The notes under the pieces were generated by a model that did no database searches, was not told where the DNA came from, and saw only the letters and a list, made by a program, of their open reading frames with translations. From Bradyrhizobium sp. SZCCHNS1050 (GTDB taxonomy: Bacteria > Pseudomonadota > Alphaproteobacteria > Rhizobiales > Xanthobacteraceae), in NCBI RefSeq assembly GCF_032484785.1, contig NZ_JAUETR010000001.1:4653501-4717500 (forward strand): a stretch of 64,000 nt of DNA, given 5' to 3'. The position numbers and the translations under genes were made by a program. Positions 46,736 to 55,644 of this stretch are shown piece after piece. Position 1 is the first letter of the stretch. Each line of letters starts with the position of its first letter.

Positions 46736-47629
46736 TCAGAAATCCTTGCCGATGCTGGTCTTGACGGCAAGGCCGCGCGAGGCGTTGGTCAGGCCGTAGC
46801 CGACGCCGAAGCTGAATTCGAAGCCCTTGAAGCGGGTGTCGGCGACTGCGTAGAGCGTCTGCATCTGCTGATTCCAGGGCAGGATGTAGCCGAACGGTCC
46901 GAGATTGGAGAAATGCTCGATACCGACGGTCCAGCGATCGCTGAGGCGCTTGACGAAGCGCACCGAGGGCTCGAAGGCCGAGCCGGCGCCGTCGATGCCG
47001 AAGGTCATGTTCGCGTTGAAGATGAGCTGATAGTCGTTGGGCAGGTTGACGCCGATGATCGGCGTGAACATCTGCGCCACCCGCGGCGTCGCCTCCTGCA
47101 CGAAGCGCGGCGCGCCGGGCTGGCCGGCGCCGGCCTTGTTGGCGACCCACAGGTCCGGCGTCAGGCCGCCCTGCGGCGCCAGGATGGTGCGTGACACCAG
47201 GCCGAGGAAGACGGTGCGCTCGAGCCGGTCGCCCTGGATGAAGGTCTGGCGAATGGTGACGCCGCCGGACTGGAATGAATAGCCGGGCACGCCATTGTCC
47301 ATCACGTTGCCCAGCGCCATCGGCACATTGGTGCGGGCAAAGGCGTAAGGCGAGGTCAACGCGATCTCGTACCATTCGGTTGGCGAGTAGCCGATCTCGG
47401 TCTCGCCGGTGACCGCACGCTGCGGCACGCGGCGTCCGCCGTTCTGTTGCGGATTGAAGGTTGTCAGATAGCCGAAGCGCTGTTCGACCTGGAAATGTCC
47501 GGGCGAGGCGGGGTCATTGCCCTGGATCTCCTCGGCCGCTGCACCGAACGGCGCGAGCACGAGAGCACCGGCAGCCATGTACAATCGCGATCGTCTTTTT
47601 GTACTCCTGGCGATGCCGTTCGGCTGCAT
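46736..47629 (-). CDS. Outer-membrane beta-barrel protein, putative
   Basis: 297 residues. A basic N-terminus and signal peptide end near FGAAAEE. The mature protein shows alternating strands (FQVEQRFGYLTTFNP, EIGYSPTEWYEIALTSPYAF, YQLIFNANMTFGID, KGFEFSFGVGYGLT) and ends in Phe (GKDF), as outer-membrane barrels do. No transport signature is recognised. It is encoded beside exbBD-tonB, convergent with it. Confidence 0.72.
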   Translation of the reverse strand: MQPNGIARSTKRRSRLYMAAGALVLAPFGAAAEEIQGNDPASPGHFQVEQRFGYLTTFNPQQNGGRRVPQRAVTGETEIGYSPTEWYEIALTSPYAFARTNVPMALGNVMDNGVPGYSFQSGGVTIRQTFIQGDRLERTVFLGLVSRTILAPQGGLTPDLWVANKAGAGQPGAPRFVQEATPRVAQMFTPIIGVNLPNDYQLIFNANMTFGIDGAGSAFEPSVRFVKRLSDRWTVGIEHFSNLGPFGYILPWNQQMQTLYAVADTRFKGFEFSFGVGYGLTNASRGLAVKTSIGKDF

Positions 47630-47947
47630 GTCCCCGCGCTCCCTTCAACTAATGAGCTAACGAGTCGGCTGGGCGAAAACATGCGGGCCTGTCGGCTGAA
47701 AGATGACGCGATCGGGAAACGATCAGTCGTCGAATGCCGCAATTGCTCCGGCCCTTGCTGTTTCGATGAGGAATAGGGATGTTTTGGCAAGTCGAACGGG
47801 ACATTTTGACCGGGACAATATGGCGGCCATTTCGCGAGTGAATCTCAACGCGGTGATGAATGTGGCGTGCTGCAAACACATTGAGGTCATAGAGCGAGGA
47901 AAACATGTGTTGCAGCATGCATTGCTGATCGCCGGATCAGCCAGAGA

Positions 47948-48316
47948 ATGGACACGCCCGTGCTTCACACACCCGGTCATCATCGCCGCTTGTCCGCTCG
48001 GCCGATGCGGCTTGGACTGGTGCTCACACTGCTTCTGTCCACGCTGCTGCCGGATGGACGCGCCTTCGCGGAGGAGCCGCTGCGGGACCAGCTGGAAGCC
48101 TGGTGGAATCAAACCCAGGCCGGCAAGAGAGATCAGGTTGGGCAAGTCCGACAGGCGTCATCGGGGAGCGGTGCCAGAACCGCAAGGCATGTCGCCAAGC
48201 GCGGACGCCACGTCGCCAATGCTCGGGCCGAGGCAGGAGGAGGTGTCTTCGACCACGATAGCGGTCCGCGTCGTGACCGTCCGGGGAGATATTTTCTGCA
48301 CGGACCGAGGTTCTAG
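47948..48316 (+). CDS. Possible small exported protein
   Basis: 122 codons. From an inner ATG (48005) the start MRLGLVLTLLLSTLLPDGRAFA reads as a signal peptide, followed by EEPLRDQLEAWWNQTQAGKR. The rest is Arg/Gly-rich and may be out of the true frame. Ribosome-binding support is weak. The surrounding 47630-48496 shows no other gene candidate. This call is tentative. Confidence 0.3.
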   Translation: MDTPVLHTPGHHRRLSARPMRLGLVLTLLLSTLLPDGRAFAEEPLRDQLEAWWNQTQAGKRDQVGQVRQASSGSGARTARHVAKRGRHVANARAEAGGGVFDHDSGPRRDRPGRYFLHGPRF

Positions 48317-48496
48317 TCCCGACGCTCTTGAGGGAATTTCCCGGGCGTCGCGTTCTTGCACTTGCGAAATGACAAGGCCTCCCATAGGTCAAAGCGATGT
48401 GCGGCGCGTTGCCGGTGAAACCGCCGACGCTCGCATACGTTGTTTTCGTGCGCTTCATCGCCGCCCCTCGGACGGCGGAGACAAAGGATCAATTCG

Positions 48497-48892
48497 ATGA
48501 ATTGGAAACTGATGATGACGGCCGCTGCCGTCGGCATGGCCGCGATCGTCGGCACGTCGACGATCGCTGTCAGTGCACCGGCCCGTTCCAAGCTGCTGAC
48601 CTCGATCGACCCCGACAAGGACGGCACCGCCGACATGAACGAGGTCCGCACGGCCGCCGGCGCGCTGTTCGATCGTCTCGATCGCGACCACGACGGCACG
48701 CTCGACGCCAAGGAGCTGCGCGGCCGCGTTTCGGCCAAGGATCTCAAGGCCGCTGATCCAGACAATGACGGCACGCTGACCAAGGACGAGTATCTCGCGC
48801 TGGTGGAAGGCCGCTTCAAGGCGGCCGATCCGGACGGTGACGGCACGCTCGATTCCAAAGAGCTGAAGTCGGTGGCCAAGCTGCTGAAGTGA
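48497..48892 (+). CDS. Exported EF-hand calcium-binding protein
   Basis: 131 residues from the ATG at 48497, with AAAGGA upstream. After a signal peptide (to about VSAPAR) come four consecutive EF-hand loops: DPDKDGTADMNE, DRDHDGTLDAKE, DPDNDGTLTKDE and DPDGDGTLDSKE. Each has the DxDxDG pattern and a Glu at position 12. Export suggests calcium binding in the periplasm or outside the cell. A perfect terminator follows. Confidence 0.9.
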   Translation: MNWKLMMTAAAVGMAAIVGTSTIAVSAPARSKLLTSIDPDKDGTADMNEVRTAAGALFDRLDRDHDGTLDAKELRGRVSAKDLKAADPDNDGTLTKDEYLALVEGRFKAADPDGDGTLDSKELKSVAKLLK

Positions 48893-48934
48893 GACATCGG
48901 TCCGCACTGGACCGACGCGACATAGACATGAGCT

Positions 48935-48974
48935 CGAGGGCCTGTGACGGGAGACCGTCGCAGGCCCTCGTCTT
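48935..48974 (+). terminator. Rho-independent terminator after the EF-hand gene
   Basis: CGAGGGCCTG (48935-48944) pairs with CAGGCCCTCG (48961-48970). An inner GACGG/CCGTC stem extends the hairpin, and TCTTT follows. It may also serve the convergent regulator gene. Confidence 0.85.
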
Positions 48975-49018
48975 TCAGGCGGATGCTCGTGGCGGGCCAG
49001 CAGGAAGGCGATTGGCCC

Positions 49019-49654
49019 TCACAGGCTTGGGCGGGACATTTCCACTGCGAGACGAACCAGGTCGGGCAGGCTGCGGGCCCCGAGCTTCTGACGCAGCCGG
49101 TAGGTCAGGTTGATGACGGTCTTGTAGCTGATGCCGAGATGGTCGGCGATCGCCTGATAGGATTTCGCCTGGGCCAGCAGCGCAAGGGCCTGGCGCTCGC
49201 GCGGGGTCAGCGCAGGGGCTGCCATGCCGTCCGGGTCAGCGCGGAGCAGGGCGATGCGGGTGGCGAGCTGCGGATCGAGATAGGTGCCGCCGGCTCGAAC
49301 CTGCTCCAACGCCTTGGGCAGCTCGTGCGGCGGCGCGTCCTTCAGCAGATAGCCGCTGGCGCCGGCGTCGATCGCCGAGCGGACGATGCGCGGATCGGCA
49401 TGCATGCTGAAGACCAGGATCCGGGCGCGGGGATCGTGCGACCGCATGCGTTCGATCAGATTGATGCCGCCGAGCTCCTGCCCGGGCAGGCGCAGATCGA
49501 CGATCGCGACATCCGGCCGGTCACGAACATAGGCCTGGTACCCGCTGTCGGCATCGTGTGCCTCGGACAGCGCGCGGATCCCGGCTTCGTTCAGCAGCCA
49601 GCGGCAGGCCGTGATCACGACCGGGTGGTCATCGACGAGCAGAACGCGATACAT
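49019..49654 (-). CDS. NarL/FixJ-family response regulator (orphan)
   Basis: 211 residues. The receiver domain has LLVDDHP, the phospho-acceptor Asp in VAIVDLRLPGQ and Lys in GYLLKDA. The LuxR-type helix-turn-helix is LTPRERQALALLAQAKSYQAIADHLGISYKTV. No histidine kinase gene lies nearby. It is divergent from the TonB-dependent receptor gene, with a 312-bp shared upstream region that holds a palindrome. Confidence 0.92.
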   Translation of the reverse strand: MYRVLLVDDHPVVITACRWLLNEAGIRALSEAHDADSGYQAYVRDRPDVAIVDLRLPGQELGGINLIERMRSHDPRARILVFSMHADPRIVRSAIDAGASGYLLKDAPPHELPKALEQVRAGGTYLDPQLATRIALLRADPDGMAAPALTPRERQALALLAQAKSYQAIADHLGISYKTVINLTYRLRQKLGARSLPDLVRLAVEMSRPSL

Positions 49655-49858
49655 CCGATGAAGGTCTTGCCCTTAGGGCGCCGACGGCGCCGATGCTTTC
49701 TCTACCATGTGAGTTCCCTTGCAAACCAGGATCGGGTGCAACAGTGCGGCCGAGGCTGGGAGATAGCTCGGCGAATCGATCGCCACTTTCCGGATCCGGG
49801 AAGATTGTCCCTAGGGGCCGAAGAATATTGCCCGTTGCGACGAACTGGAGGGCTGTTT

Positions 49859-49876
49859 ACGAATGTTAACGTTCGT
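49859..49876. promoter_or_regulatory. 18-bp palindrome upstream of the TonB-dependent receptor gene
   Basis: ACGAATGTTAACGTTCGT is a near-perfect dyad (one mismatched base pair) centred on GTTAAC. It lies in the gap between the divergent response regulator and receptor genes, 91 bp before the receptor start. It may be an operator for either gene. No Fur, Irr or RirA consensus was recognised. Confidence 0.45.
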
Positions 49877-49966
49877 AGACGGGTAAATCGGCCAGTTCTG
49901 GTGCGGGTAAAGGCTCAGGGGCGTGGGCTGTTGCCGGAACCGGTCGACAAGAAACTGGGGGACGTC

Positions 49967-52339
49967 TTGACCAGACTGTCGGCGCTGAAGAGCGCGCTTC
50001 TCGCGACCTGTGCGTTGCTGCCTGCGGCTGCGTTCGCGCAGCAAACCCTGCAGACCATCGAGGTGGTCGGCGTCTCGCCCGTTCAGGGCAGCGAGATCGC
50101 GAAGGACAAGATTCCTTCCAATGTCGAAACCATCGGGGCGCGGGAGCTCGACCACAGCCGCGCGCCGACGCTGCTCGACAGCATCCTGCAATCGGTGCCC
50201 GGGGTCTCCCTCAGCGACCAGACCGGGAACGCGTTCCAGCGCGACTTGAATTATCGCGGTCAGACTGCCTCGCCGGTGCTCGGGACGCCGCAGGGCATCG
50301 CCGTCTACCAGAACGGCACCCGCATCAATGAGGCCTTCGGCGACGTCGTGAACTGGGACCTGATCCCGGAAATGGCGATCGCACGCATGACCCTGATGCC
50401 GAACAATCCGCTGTTCGGCCTCAACGCCACCGGCGGTGCGCTGTCGATCGAGATGAAGAACGGCTTCAACTACCAGGGCGGGGAAGCGCAGTTGTTCGGC
50501 GGCTCGTTCGGCCGGATCCAGTCGGGCGCTCAATACGGCTGGAACAACGGCACCTACTCGGCCTATATCGCGGCGGAAGGCGCCTATGACCGCGGCTGGC
50601 GCGACTACTCGTCGGCCTCGCAGATCCGGCGCATGTATGCCGATTTCGGCGCGCGCGGCGACAACACCGAATTCCATCTCTCCTTCACCGGTGCCGACAA
50701 CAAGCTCGGCTCGGTCGCCGCGACACCGATCGAGATGCTGAACCAGCACTGGTCCAGCGTCTATACCTGGCCCCAGTCGCTGCATCTGCAGATGCAGATG
50801 GTGCAGGCGAGCGCAAAGTGGACGCCGACCGACACGCTGTCGATCCAGGCCAACGGCTATTACCGCAACTACAAATCCGCGCGCGTCGATGGCAATAGCA
50901 CCGAAGTGCGGGACGGGGGCGGCGTGTTCGTCCTTGAGGACGCCGCGGGGACCCCGTGGGACATCAACCGCAACGGCCCAACCGCCAACACGCTGGCCGC
51001 CGATGCGGCGCTCGGCCAGATCGACCGCAATACCGTCAAGACCGACAGCTATGGCGGCTCGCTGCAGGCGACCTCAACGACGCAGCTCTTCGGCCATGAC
51101 AACCACTTCGTCGTCGGCGCCAGCGTCGATCACGGCAATACCAACTTCCAGGCCACATCCGAGCTCGGCACCATCGACAACAACCTGTTCGTCACCGGCC
51201 TCGGCGTCTACATCGACCAGCCCAATGCCGGCCTCGCCCCGGTCAACCTGAATGCCAAGAACACCTATCTCGGCGTCTACGCGACCAACACCTTCGACAT
51301 CACCTCGCAGCTCGCCTTGACCGCCGGCGGCCGTTTCAACTGGGCGCAGATCAACCTGCGCGACCAGACCGGCTTCGCGCCGCTGCTGAACAGCAACAAC
51401 AATTTCCAGCGCTTCAACCCGGTGATCGGCCTGACCTACAAGATCACGCCTGACATGACCGCCTATGCCGGATACTCCGAAGCCAACCGCGCGCCGACGC
51501 CGCTCGAGCTCGGCTGCTCCGATCCGGCCAATCCCTGCCTGATCGACAACTTCCTGATCGCCGATCCGCCGCTCAAGCAGGTGGTGTCGCGCACCGTCGA
51601 AGGCGGCCTGCGCGGCGAGATTTCCGGCGGCCGCTCGGCCTACGCCGCCGATCTGCCGGCCTACCGCAAGGCCCCGATCAAATCGGCGGTCGATGATGGC
51701 TGGCGGCTGCGCTGGGGCCTCAGCCTGTTTCGTACCGAGAATTCCGACGACATCATCCAAGTCGTCGACCCGGCCAACCCGGTGCGCGGCTATTTCAAGA
51801 ACGCCGGCACCACGCTGCGCCAGGGTGTCGAGGCCAAGCTCGACCTGGCCTGGAACCGGTGGACCGCCTACGCCAACTACACCTTCATCGACGCCACCTT
51901 CCGCAGCGCCTTCGACGTCAACGATCCGTTCCTGCGGGTGCCGGTCGGCGTCGTCTCCGGCAACCACATTCCCGGCATTCCGGCGCACCGCCTGAAGCTC
52001 GGCGCAGAATATGCCGTGACCGACGCCTGGAAGGTCGGGGCGAGCGTCAACTATGTCGGCAGCCAGTACCTGCTGCACGACGACACCAACGTCTACCCGA
52101 AGGTCCCGGCCTATTGGGTCGTGAACGTCAACACATCTTATCAGGTGACCAAGAACGTCGAGGTGTTCGGCCTGATCCAGAACCTGTTCAATCAGCGCTA
52201 TTACTCGGCAGGTACCGTGTTCGACCCCGCCGGCTTCAACACCGCCGGTGGCGGAACGGCGTTCGCGCTGAACGATCCGCGTAGCATGGTTCCGGGGATG
52301 CCGCTCGCGGCCTATGCCGGCATCCGGGCGAAGTTCTGA
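49967..52339 (+). CDS. TonB-dependent outer-membrane receptor
   Basis: 790 residues from a TTG at 49967, chosen because GGGGGA lies upstream and a signal peptide (LSALKSALLATCALLPAAAFAQ) follows at once; no ATG fits. A TonB box (TIEVVGV) is near residue 28. The plug domain has LLDSILQSVPGVSL and NYRGQTASPVLGTPQGIAVY. The 22-strand barrel ends RAKF, with LIQNLFNQRYYSAG near the C-terminus. The substrate (siderophore, cobalamin, sugar or other) cannot be read from the sequence. Confidence 0.9.
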   Translation: MTRLSALKSALLATCALLPAAAFAQQTLQTIEVVGVSPVQGSEIAKDKIPSNVETIGARELDHSRAPTLLDSILQSVPGVSLSDQTGNAFQRDLNYRGQTASPVLGTPQGIAVYQNGTRINEAFGDVVNWDLIPEMAIARMTLMPNNPLFGLNATGGALSIEMKNGFNYQGGEAQLFGGSFGRIQSGAQYGWNNGTYSAYIAAEGAYDRGWRDYSSASQIRRMYADFGARGDNTEFHLSFTGADNKLGSVAATPIEMLNQHWSSVYTWPQSLHLQMQMVQASAKWTPTDTLSIQANGYYRNYKSARVDGNSTEVRDGGGVFVLEDAAGTPWDINRNGPTANTLAADAALGQIDRNTVKTDSYGGSLQATSTTQLFGHDNHFVVGASVDHGNTNFQATSELGTIDNNLFVTGLGVYIDQPNAGLAPVNLNAKNTYLGVYATNTFDITSQLALTAGGRFNWAQINLRDQTGFAPLLNSNNNFQRFNPVIGLTYKITPDMTAYAGYSEANRAPTPLELGCSDPANPCLIDNFLIADPPLKQVVSRTVEGGLRGEISGGRSAYAADLPAYRKAPIKSAVDDGWRLRWGLSLFRTENSDDIIQVVDPANPVRGYFKNAGTTLRQGVEAKLDLAWNRWTAYANYTFIDATFRSAFDVNDPFLRVPVGVVSGNHIPGIPAHRLKLGAEYAVTDAWKVGASVNYVGSQYLLHDDTNVYPKVPAYWVVNVNTSYQVTKNVEVFGLIQNLFNQRYYSAGTVFDPAGFNTAGGGTAFALNDPRSMVPGMPLAAYAGIRAKF

Positions 52340-52402
52340 GCTTCGCATCCTGACGACCATAGGCGCATCCGCGCCGCGCCACGGCAGCCCCCACCGTGGC
52401 AG

Positions 52403-52431
52403 GAAGGCCGGGAGAAATCCCGGCCTTCTTG
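52403..52431 (+). terminator. Rho-independent terminator after the receptor gene
   Basis: GAAGGCCGGGA (52403-52413) and TCCCGGCCTTC (52418-52428) form an 11-bp stem with a GAAA tetraloop, followed by a short T-rich stretch. The stem is almost the same as in the glp terminator. Confidence 0.85.
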
Positions 52432-52466
52432 TTGCTTGACTAAAAGCGTGACGTGTCTCCGCTGCC

Positions 52467-52608
52467 GTAGGGTGGGCAAAGGCGCGTGTGCGATACTGCA
52501 TGTCACGAGCTCAACTCCACCGCGCGCCGTGCCCACCATTCCTTCCGCTTGCGCGGATGCACGGCGGGCACGTGACCGCCCTGCGGGCAGCTGCTTTGCT
52601 CACCCTAC
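52467..52608. repeat. Palindromic repeat, family D (copy 1)
   Basis: The ends GTAGGGTGGGCAAAG and CTTTGCTCACCCTAC are 15-bp near-perfect inverted repeats. Internal CGTGCCCACC and GCACGGCGGGCACG form a second stem. A second copy at 53299-53436 has the same orientation. The rest of the gap to 52810 shows no gene. Confidence 0.8.
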
Positions 52609-52810
52609 GCAACCGGTATGAATCGTCGATGAGTCTGCTCACGATGGATTTTGGGCAATTATCCCGCTGACCTCGTGAACGAGATCGCTGTGCGCCTGTG
52701 GAATTTACGAAGCATCGCGATTAGTTGCTGACGGCTTCCGCCAACTACGAACTTCCGCCACAGAACCCGACCAGCTATTGCGCATCGTATCGAGCAGCGA
52801 GGTGGTGCAC

Positions 52811-53272
52811 ATGAGCCGTAGATCTTCAAGCCTTGTATCGATCATCGCGTCATCGATGGATGCCGTTCACCGGCCCCACGTGCCTCCTTGGATACGAGCG
52901 ACAATCTCTGTCGTGCTTCTCGCTGGCAGTCTGGGGGCGCATTCTCTGCTGCTTGGCGATGCGGCGGCGCGCGATCTCGATGGGCGTTACGCCAATTCTC
53001 CGCTCAAGGGCTGGTTCGAGAGTTTGCGTTCGGGCAAGGGGCCGTGCTGCTCGGATGCGGATGGCACCGCGCTCTCGGACACGGATTGGGACACGAAGGA
53101 TGGCCGCTACCGTGTTCGCATTGAAGGCCAATGGTGGGTCGTTCCGGAGGAGGCCGTGGTGACCGAGCCCAATCGCGCCGGCCGGACGATGGTATGGCCC
53201 GTGTATTATCGCGAGCTGAATACGGGCCTGCGCATCGATGTGCGGTGCTTCCTGCCCGGCAGCATGATGTAG
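52811..53272 (+). CDS. Exported protein of unknown function
   Basis: 153 residues from the ATG at 52811, with GAGGTGG upstream. A hydrophobic segment (about 37-55, ATISVVLLAGSLGAHSLLLG) follows a basic stretch and suggests a signal or anchor. The mature part contains GKGPCCSDADGTALSDTDWD and RIEGQWWVVPEEAVVTEPNR, with a double Cys and Trp pairs. I know this pattern only from uncharacterised proteins. It lies between two direct copies of family D repeats. Confidence 0.7.
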   Translation: MSRRSSSLVSIIASSMDAVHRPHVPPWIRATISVVLLAGSLGAHSLLLGDAAARDLDGRYANSPLKGWFESLRSGKGPCCSDADGTALSDTDWDTKDGRYRVRIEGQWWVVPEEAVVTEPNRAGRTMVWPVYYRELNTGLRIDVRCFLPGSMM

Positions 53273-53298
53273 GTGGGGATGTGCCGGATCGCAGAAGC

Positions 53299-53436
53299 GC
53301 AGGGTGGGCAAAGGCGCGAAGCGAGATGTTGCGACAGGCGCGGCCTCTCGTGCGCCGTGCCCACCGCTCCCTCCGCTCTCGCGGAGGCATGGTGGGCACG
53401 CGGCCGCCCTGCGAGCGGCTGCTGTGCCAACCCTAC
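53299..53436. repeat. Palindromic repeat, family D (copy 2)
   Basis: It starts GCAGGGTGGGCAAAGGCGCG and ends CAACCCTAC, with the inner CGTGCCCACC...GGTGGGCACG stem. It is clearly the same element as at 52467, in the same orientation and 832 bp away. It ends ten bases before the OYE-family stop codon. Confidence 0.8.
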
Positions 53437-53446
53437 GTGATGGCGA

Positions 53447-54544
53447 CTACTCCGCCGCTTGCGCCGCCTTCAGCGTCGGATAGTCGGTGTAGCCCTTCTC
53501 GCCGCCGCCATAGAGGGTGGCGCGGTCGAGCTCGTTGAGCGGCGCGCTGACCTTGAGCCGCTCGACCAGATCCGGGTTGGCGATGAACGGCCGGCCGAAG
53601 GCGATCAGGTCGGCCGCGTTGGCATCGAGCTGTTTGTTCGCGAGCGCGAGGTCATAGCCGTTGTTGGCGATGTAGGTGCCCTTGAAGCGCTTGCGCAGCG
53701 ACGCGTAGTCGAACGGCGCAACGTCGCGCGGGCCGCCGGTCGCCCCCTCGATCACGTGGATGTAGACCAGATTCAGCGCCGCGAGCTGGTCGACGATGTA
53801 GTCGAACAGCGCCTGCGGATTGGAATCCGAGATGTCGTTGGCCGGCGTCACCGGAGATAGCCGAATGCCGGTCCTGTCGGCGCCGATCGCCTCCGACACG
53901 GCCTTGGCAACCTCGAGCATCAGCTTTGCGCGGTTCTCGATCGACCCGCCATAGGCGTCGGTGCGCTTGTTGGCGCCGTCCTTGGCGAACTGGTCGAGCA
54001 GATAGCCGTTGGCGCCATGGATCTCGACGCCGTCGAAGCCGGCCTCGATCGCATTCAGCGCTGCCTGCTTGAACGCCGCGACGATGCCGGGAATTTCCGC
54101 GAGCTCGAGCGCACGTGGCGTCGAGACGTCGGTGAACGCGCCGCCGACGAAGGTCTTGGTCTTGGCCGCGATCGCCGAGGGCGCGACCGGCGCACCGCCA
54201 TTCGGCTGCAGCGAGACATGGGAGATACGGCCGACATGCCAGAGCTGGATGAAGATGCGCCCGCCCTTGGCATGCACCGCGTCGGTCACCTTGCGCCAGC
54301 CGGCGATCTGCTCCTTGGAGTAGATGCCAGGCGTGTCCTGGTAGCCCTGGCCCTGCTGCGAGACCTGGCTGGCCTCGGAGATCAGGAGGCCGGCGGAGGC
54401 GCGCTGGCTGTAATATTCGGCCGTCAGCGGACCCGGCGCGAGGCCGTCCACCGCGCGGTTGCGGGTCAACGGCGCCATCACGACGCGATTGGCGAGGGTG
54501 ACCGGACCGAGCTGATATGGCGCGAACAGTTTGGATGCACTCAT
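53447..54544 (-). CDS. Old Yellow Enzyme-family alkene reductase (NemA-like)
   Basis: 365 residues from the ATG at 54544. The FMN barrel begins LFAPYQLGPVTLANRVVMAPLTRNR. The substrate-binding HGANGYLLDQFAKDG contains the His/Asn pair, followed by RTDAYGGSIENRAK. IANNGYD and ADLIAFGRPFIANPDLVERL bind the FMN phosphate. It reduces activated C=C bonds, nitrate esters or maleimides with NAD(P)H. A DUF1993 gene lies upstream on the same strand. Confidence 0.93.
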   Translation of the reverse strand: MSASKLFAPYQLGPVTLANRVVMAPLTRNRAVDGLAPGPLTAEYYSQRASAGLLISEASQVSQQGQGYQDTPGIYSKEQIAGWRKVTDAVHAKGGRIFIQLWHVGRISHVSLQPNGGAPVAPSAIAAKTKTFVGGAFTDVSTPRALELAEIPGIVAAFKQAALNAIEAGFDGVEIHGANGYLLDQFAKDGANKRTDAYGGSIENRAKLMLEVAKAVSEAIGADRTGIRLSPVTPANDISDSNPQALFDYIVDQLAALNLVYIHVIEGATGGPRDVAPFDYASLRKRFKGTYIANNGYDLALANKQLDANAADLIAFGRPFIANPDLVERLKVSAPLNELDRATLYGGGEKGYTDYPTLKAAQAAE

Positions 54545-54702
54545 CGGGATCTTTCCAGGAGAGGGGAGGGGATCGTGGTCAGTTGTGCATTGCCGCGAAC
54601 AGCGCAATGCCGCGAGGTATCCGTCCGGCGCAGACGTGCCGCGCGATGGAGCGGCCGCAACAGGCCATCCGTTGGATAGCCTGTTGCAATAGACGAAAGG
54701 GA

Positions 54703-55206
54703 TCAGGCGACGCCCAGGAAGTCCCGCTTGCCGATTTCGACGCCGTTGTGGCGGAGGATGCCGTGGGCGATCGCGGCGTGGAAATAGAAGTTCGGAAACG
54801 AGACGCGGTTGACGAAGTCCTGCCCCTTCAGGGTCAGCGTGGTGTTGGGCCCGCTTGGAAAGGTGACGTCGCGGCTATCGGCCCCTTCGAACTGCGCCGG
54901 CTGGAACGTCTTCAGGTAATCGATGGTTCTGGCAAGCCGCTGGCGAAGCTCGGCGAACGTCGTCTCGGTGTCGGGCGTGCTCGGGACCTCGCTATGGGAA
55001 AGCCGCGCGCAGCCCTTGGCGGCGAAGTCGCAGGCGAGCTGGATCTGCTTGGAGAGCGGCAGCATGTCCGGATACAGCCGTGCGCCGAGCAGCACCTCGG
55101 GGGCGATCTTTTTGGCTTCGCAATGGGCCTCGGCCTTGCTGAGCAGGCCGGACAGGCTGCCGAGGATCTGGAGGTAGGCCGGCACGGTCGAATCGTAAAA
55201 GGACAT
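54703..55206 (-). CDS. DUF1993 family protein
   Basis: 167 residues from the ATG at 55206. MSFYDSTVPAYLQILGSLSGLL and GARLYPDMLPLSKQIQLACDFAA mark DUF1993, and FPNFYFHAAIAHGILRHNG ends the domain with two His. This helical, DinB-like fold may bind a metal. Its function is unknown. It is followed 158 bp later by the OYE gene on the same strand. Confidence 0.88.
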   Translation of the reverse strand: MSFYDSTVPAYLQILGSLSGLLSKAEAHCEAKKIAPEVLLGARLYPDMLPLSKQIQLACDFAAKGCARLSHSEVPSTPDTETTFAELRQRLARTIDYLKTFQPAQFEGADSRDVTFPSGPNTTLTLKGQDFVNRVSFPNFYFHAAIAHGILRHNGVEIGKRDFLGVA

Positions 55207-55644
55207 GATGCTCTCTTTTGGCAGGAGACGTCGCGACGAAAGCGCGCGCCCTCGGAGATGGGGCGGCGTCCAAGAGAATGCAACTGCATCTTTCTGGTTT
55301 TTGCGGTCGCCGTGCATTCCAGTCGTTCACGCTGAGGTCACGGCGATTGTGGACGCGTCCCCTGGAGGATTTCCCCAAGCCGTGGCCGAAATGCCGGATC
55401 GAGGTCGTGGAGAACGACGAGCCTGGGTGGCCGAACAGGGTCAGGATGAAGATCGGCGCTACAAGCCAAATCGGGCTTCAATTGCCCGTCTGCTCGCGCT
55501 TTTGTCCTGAGCGATCATCTGGCCGTCCAATTCCGAGGTGATAAATTGGAATAGCGAAGAGCGGACGACACGGTCGCATGAAGTCGGACAATAAGTCATC
55601 TGCAATTGAGAGACGAGGAGCGCCGCGCGATGATGTCGGCTCAC
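55207..55644. other. Gap of about 440 bp, no gene recognised
   Basis: Short plus-strand frames here have no signal peptide, motif or good start. CCAATT...AATTGG around 55528-55550 is a weak inverted repeat. The region probably contains the DUF1993 promoter and the 3' region of the transglycosylase gene. Confidence 0.4.
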
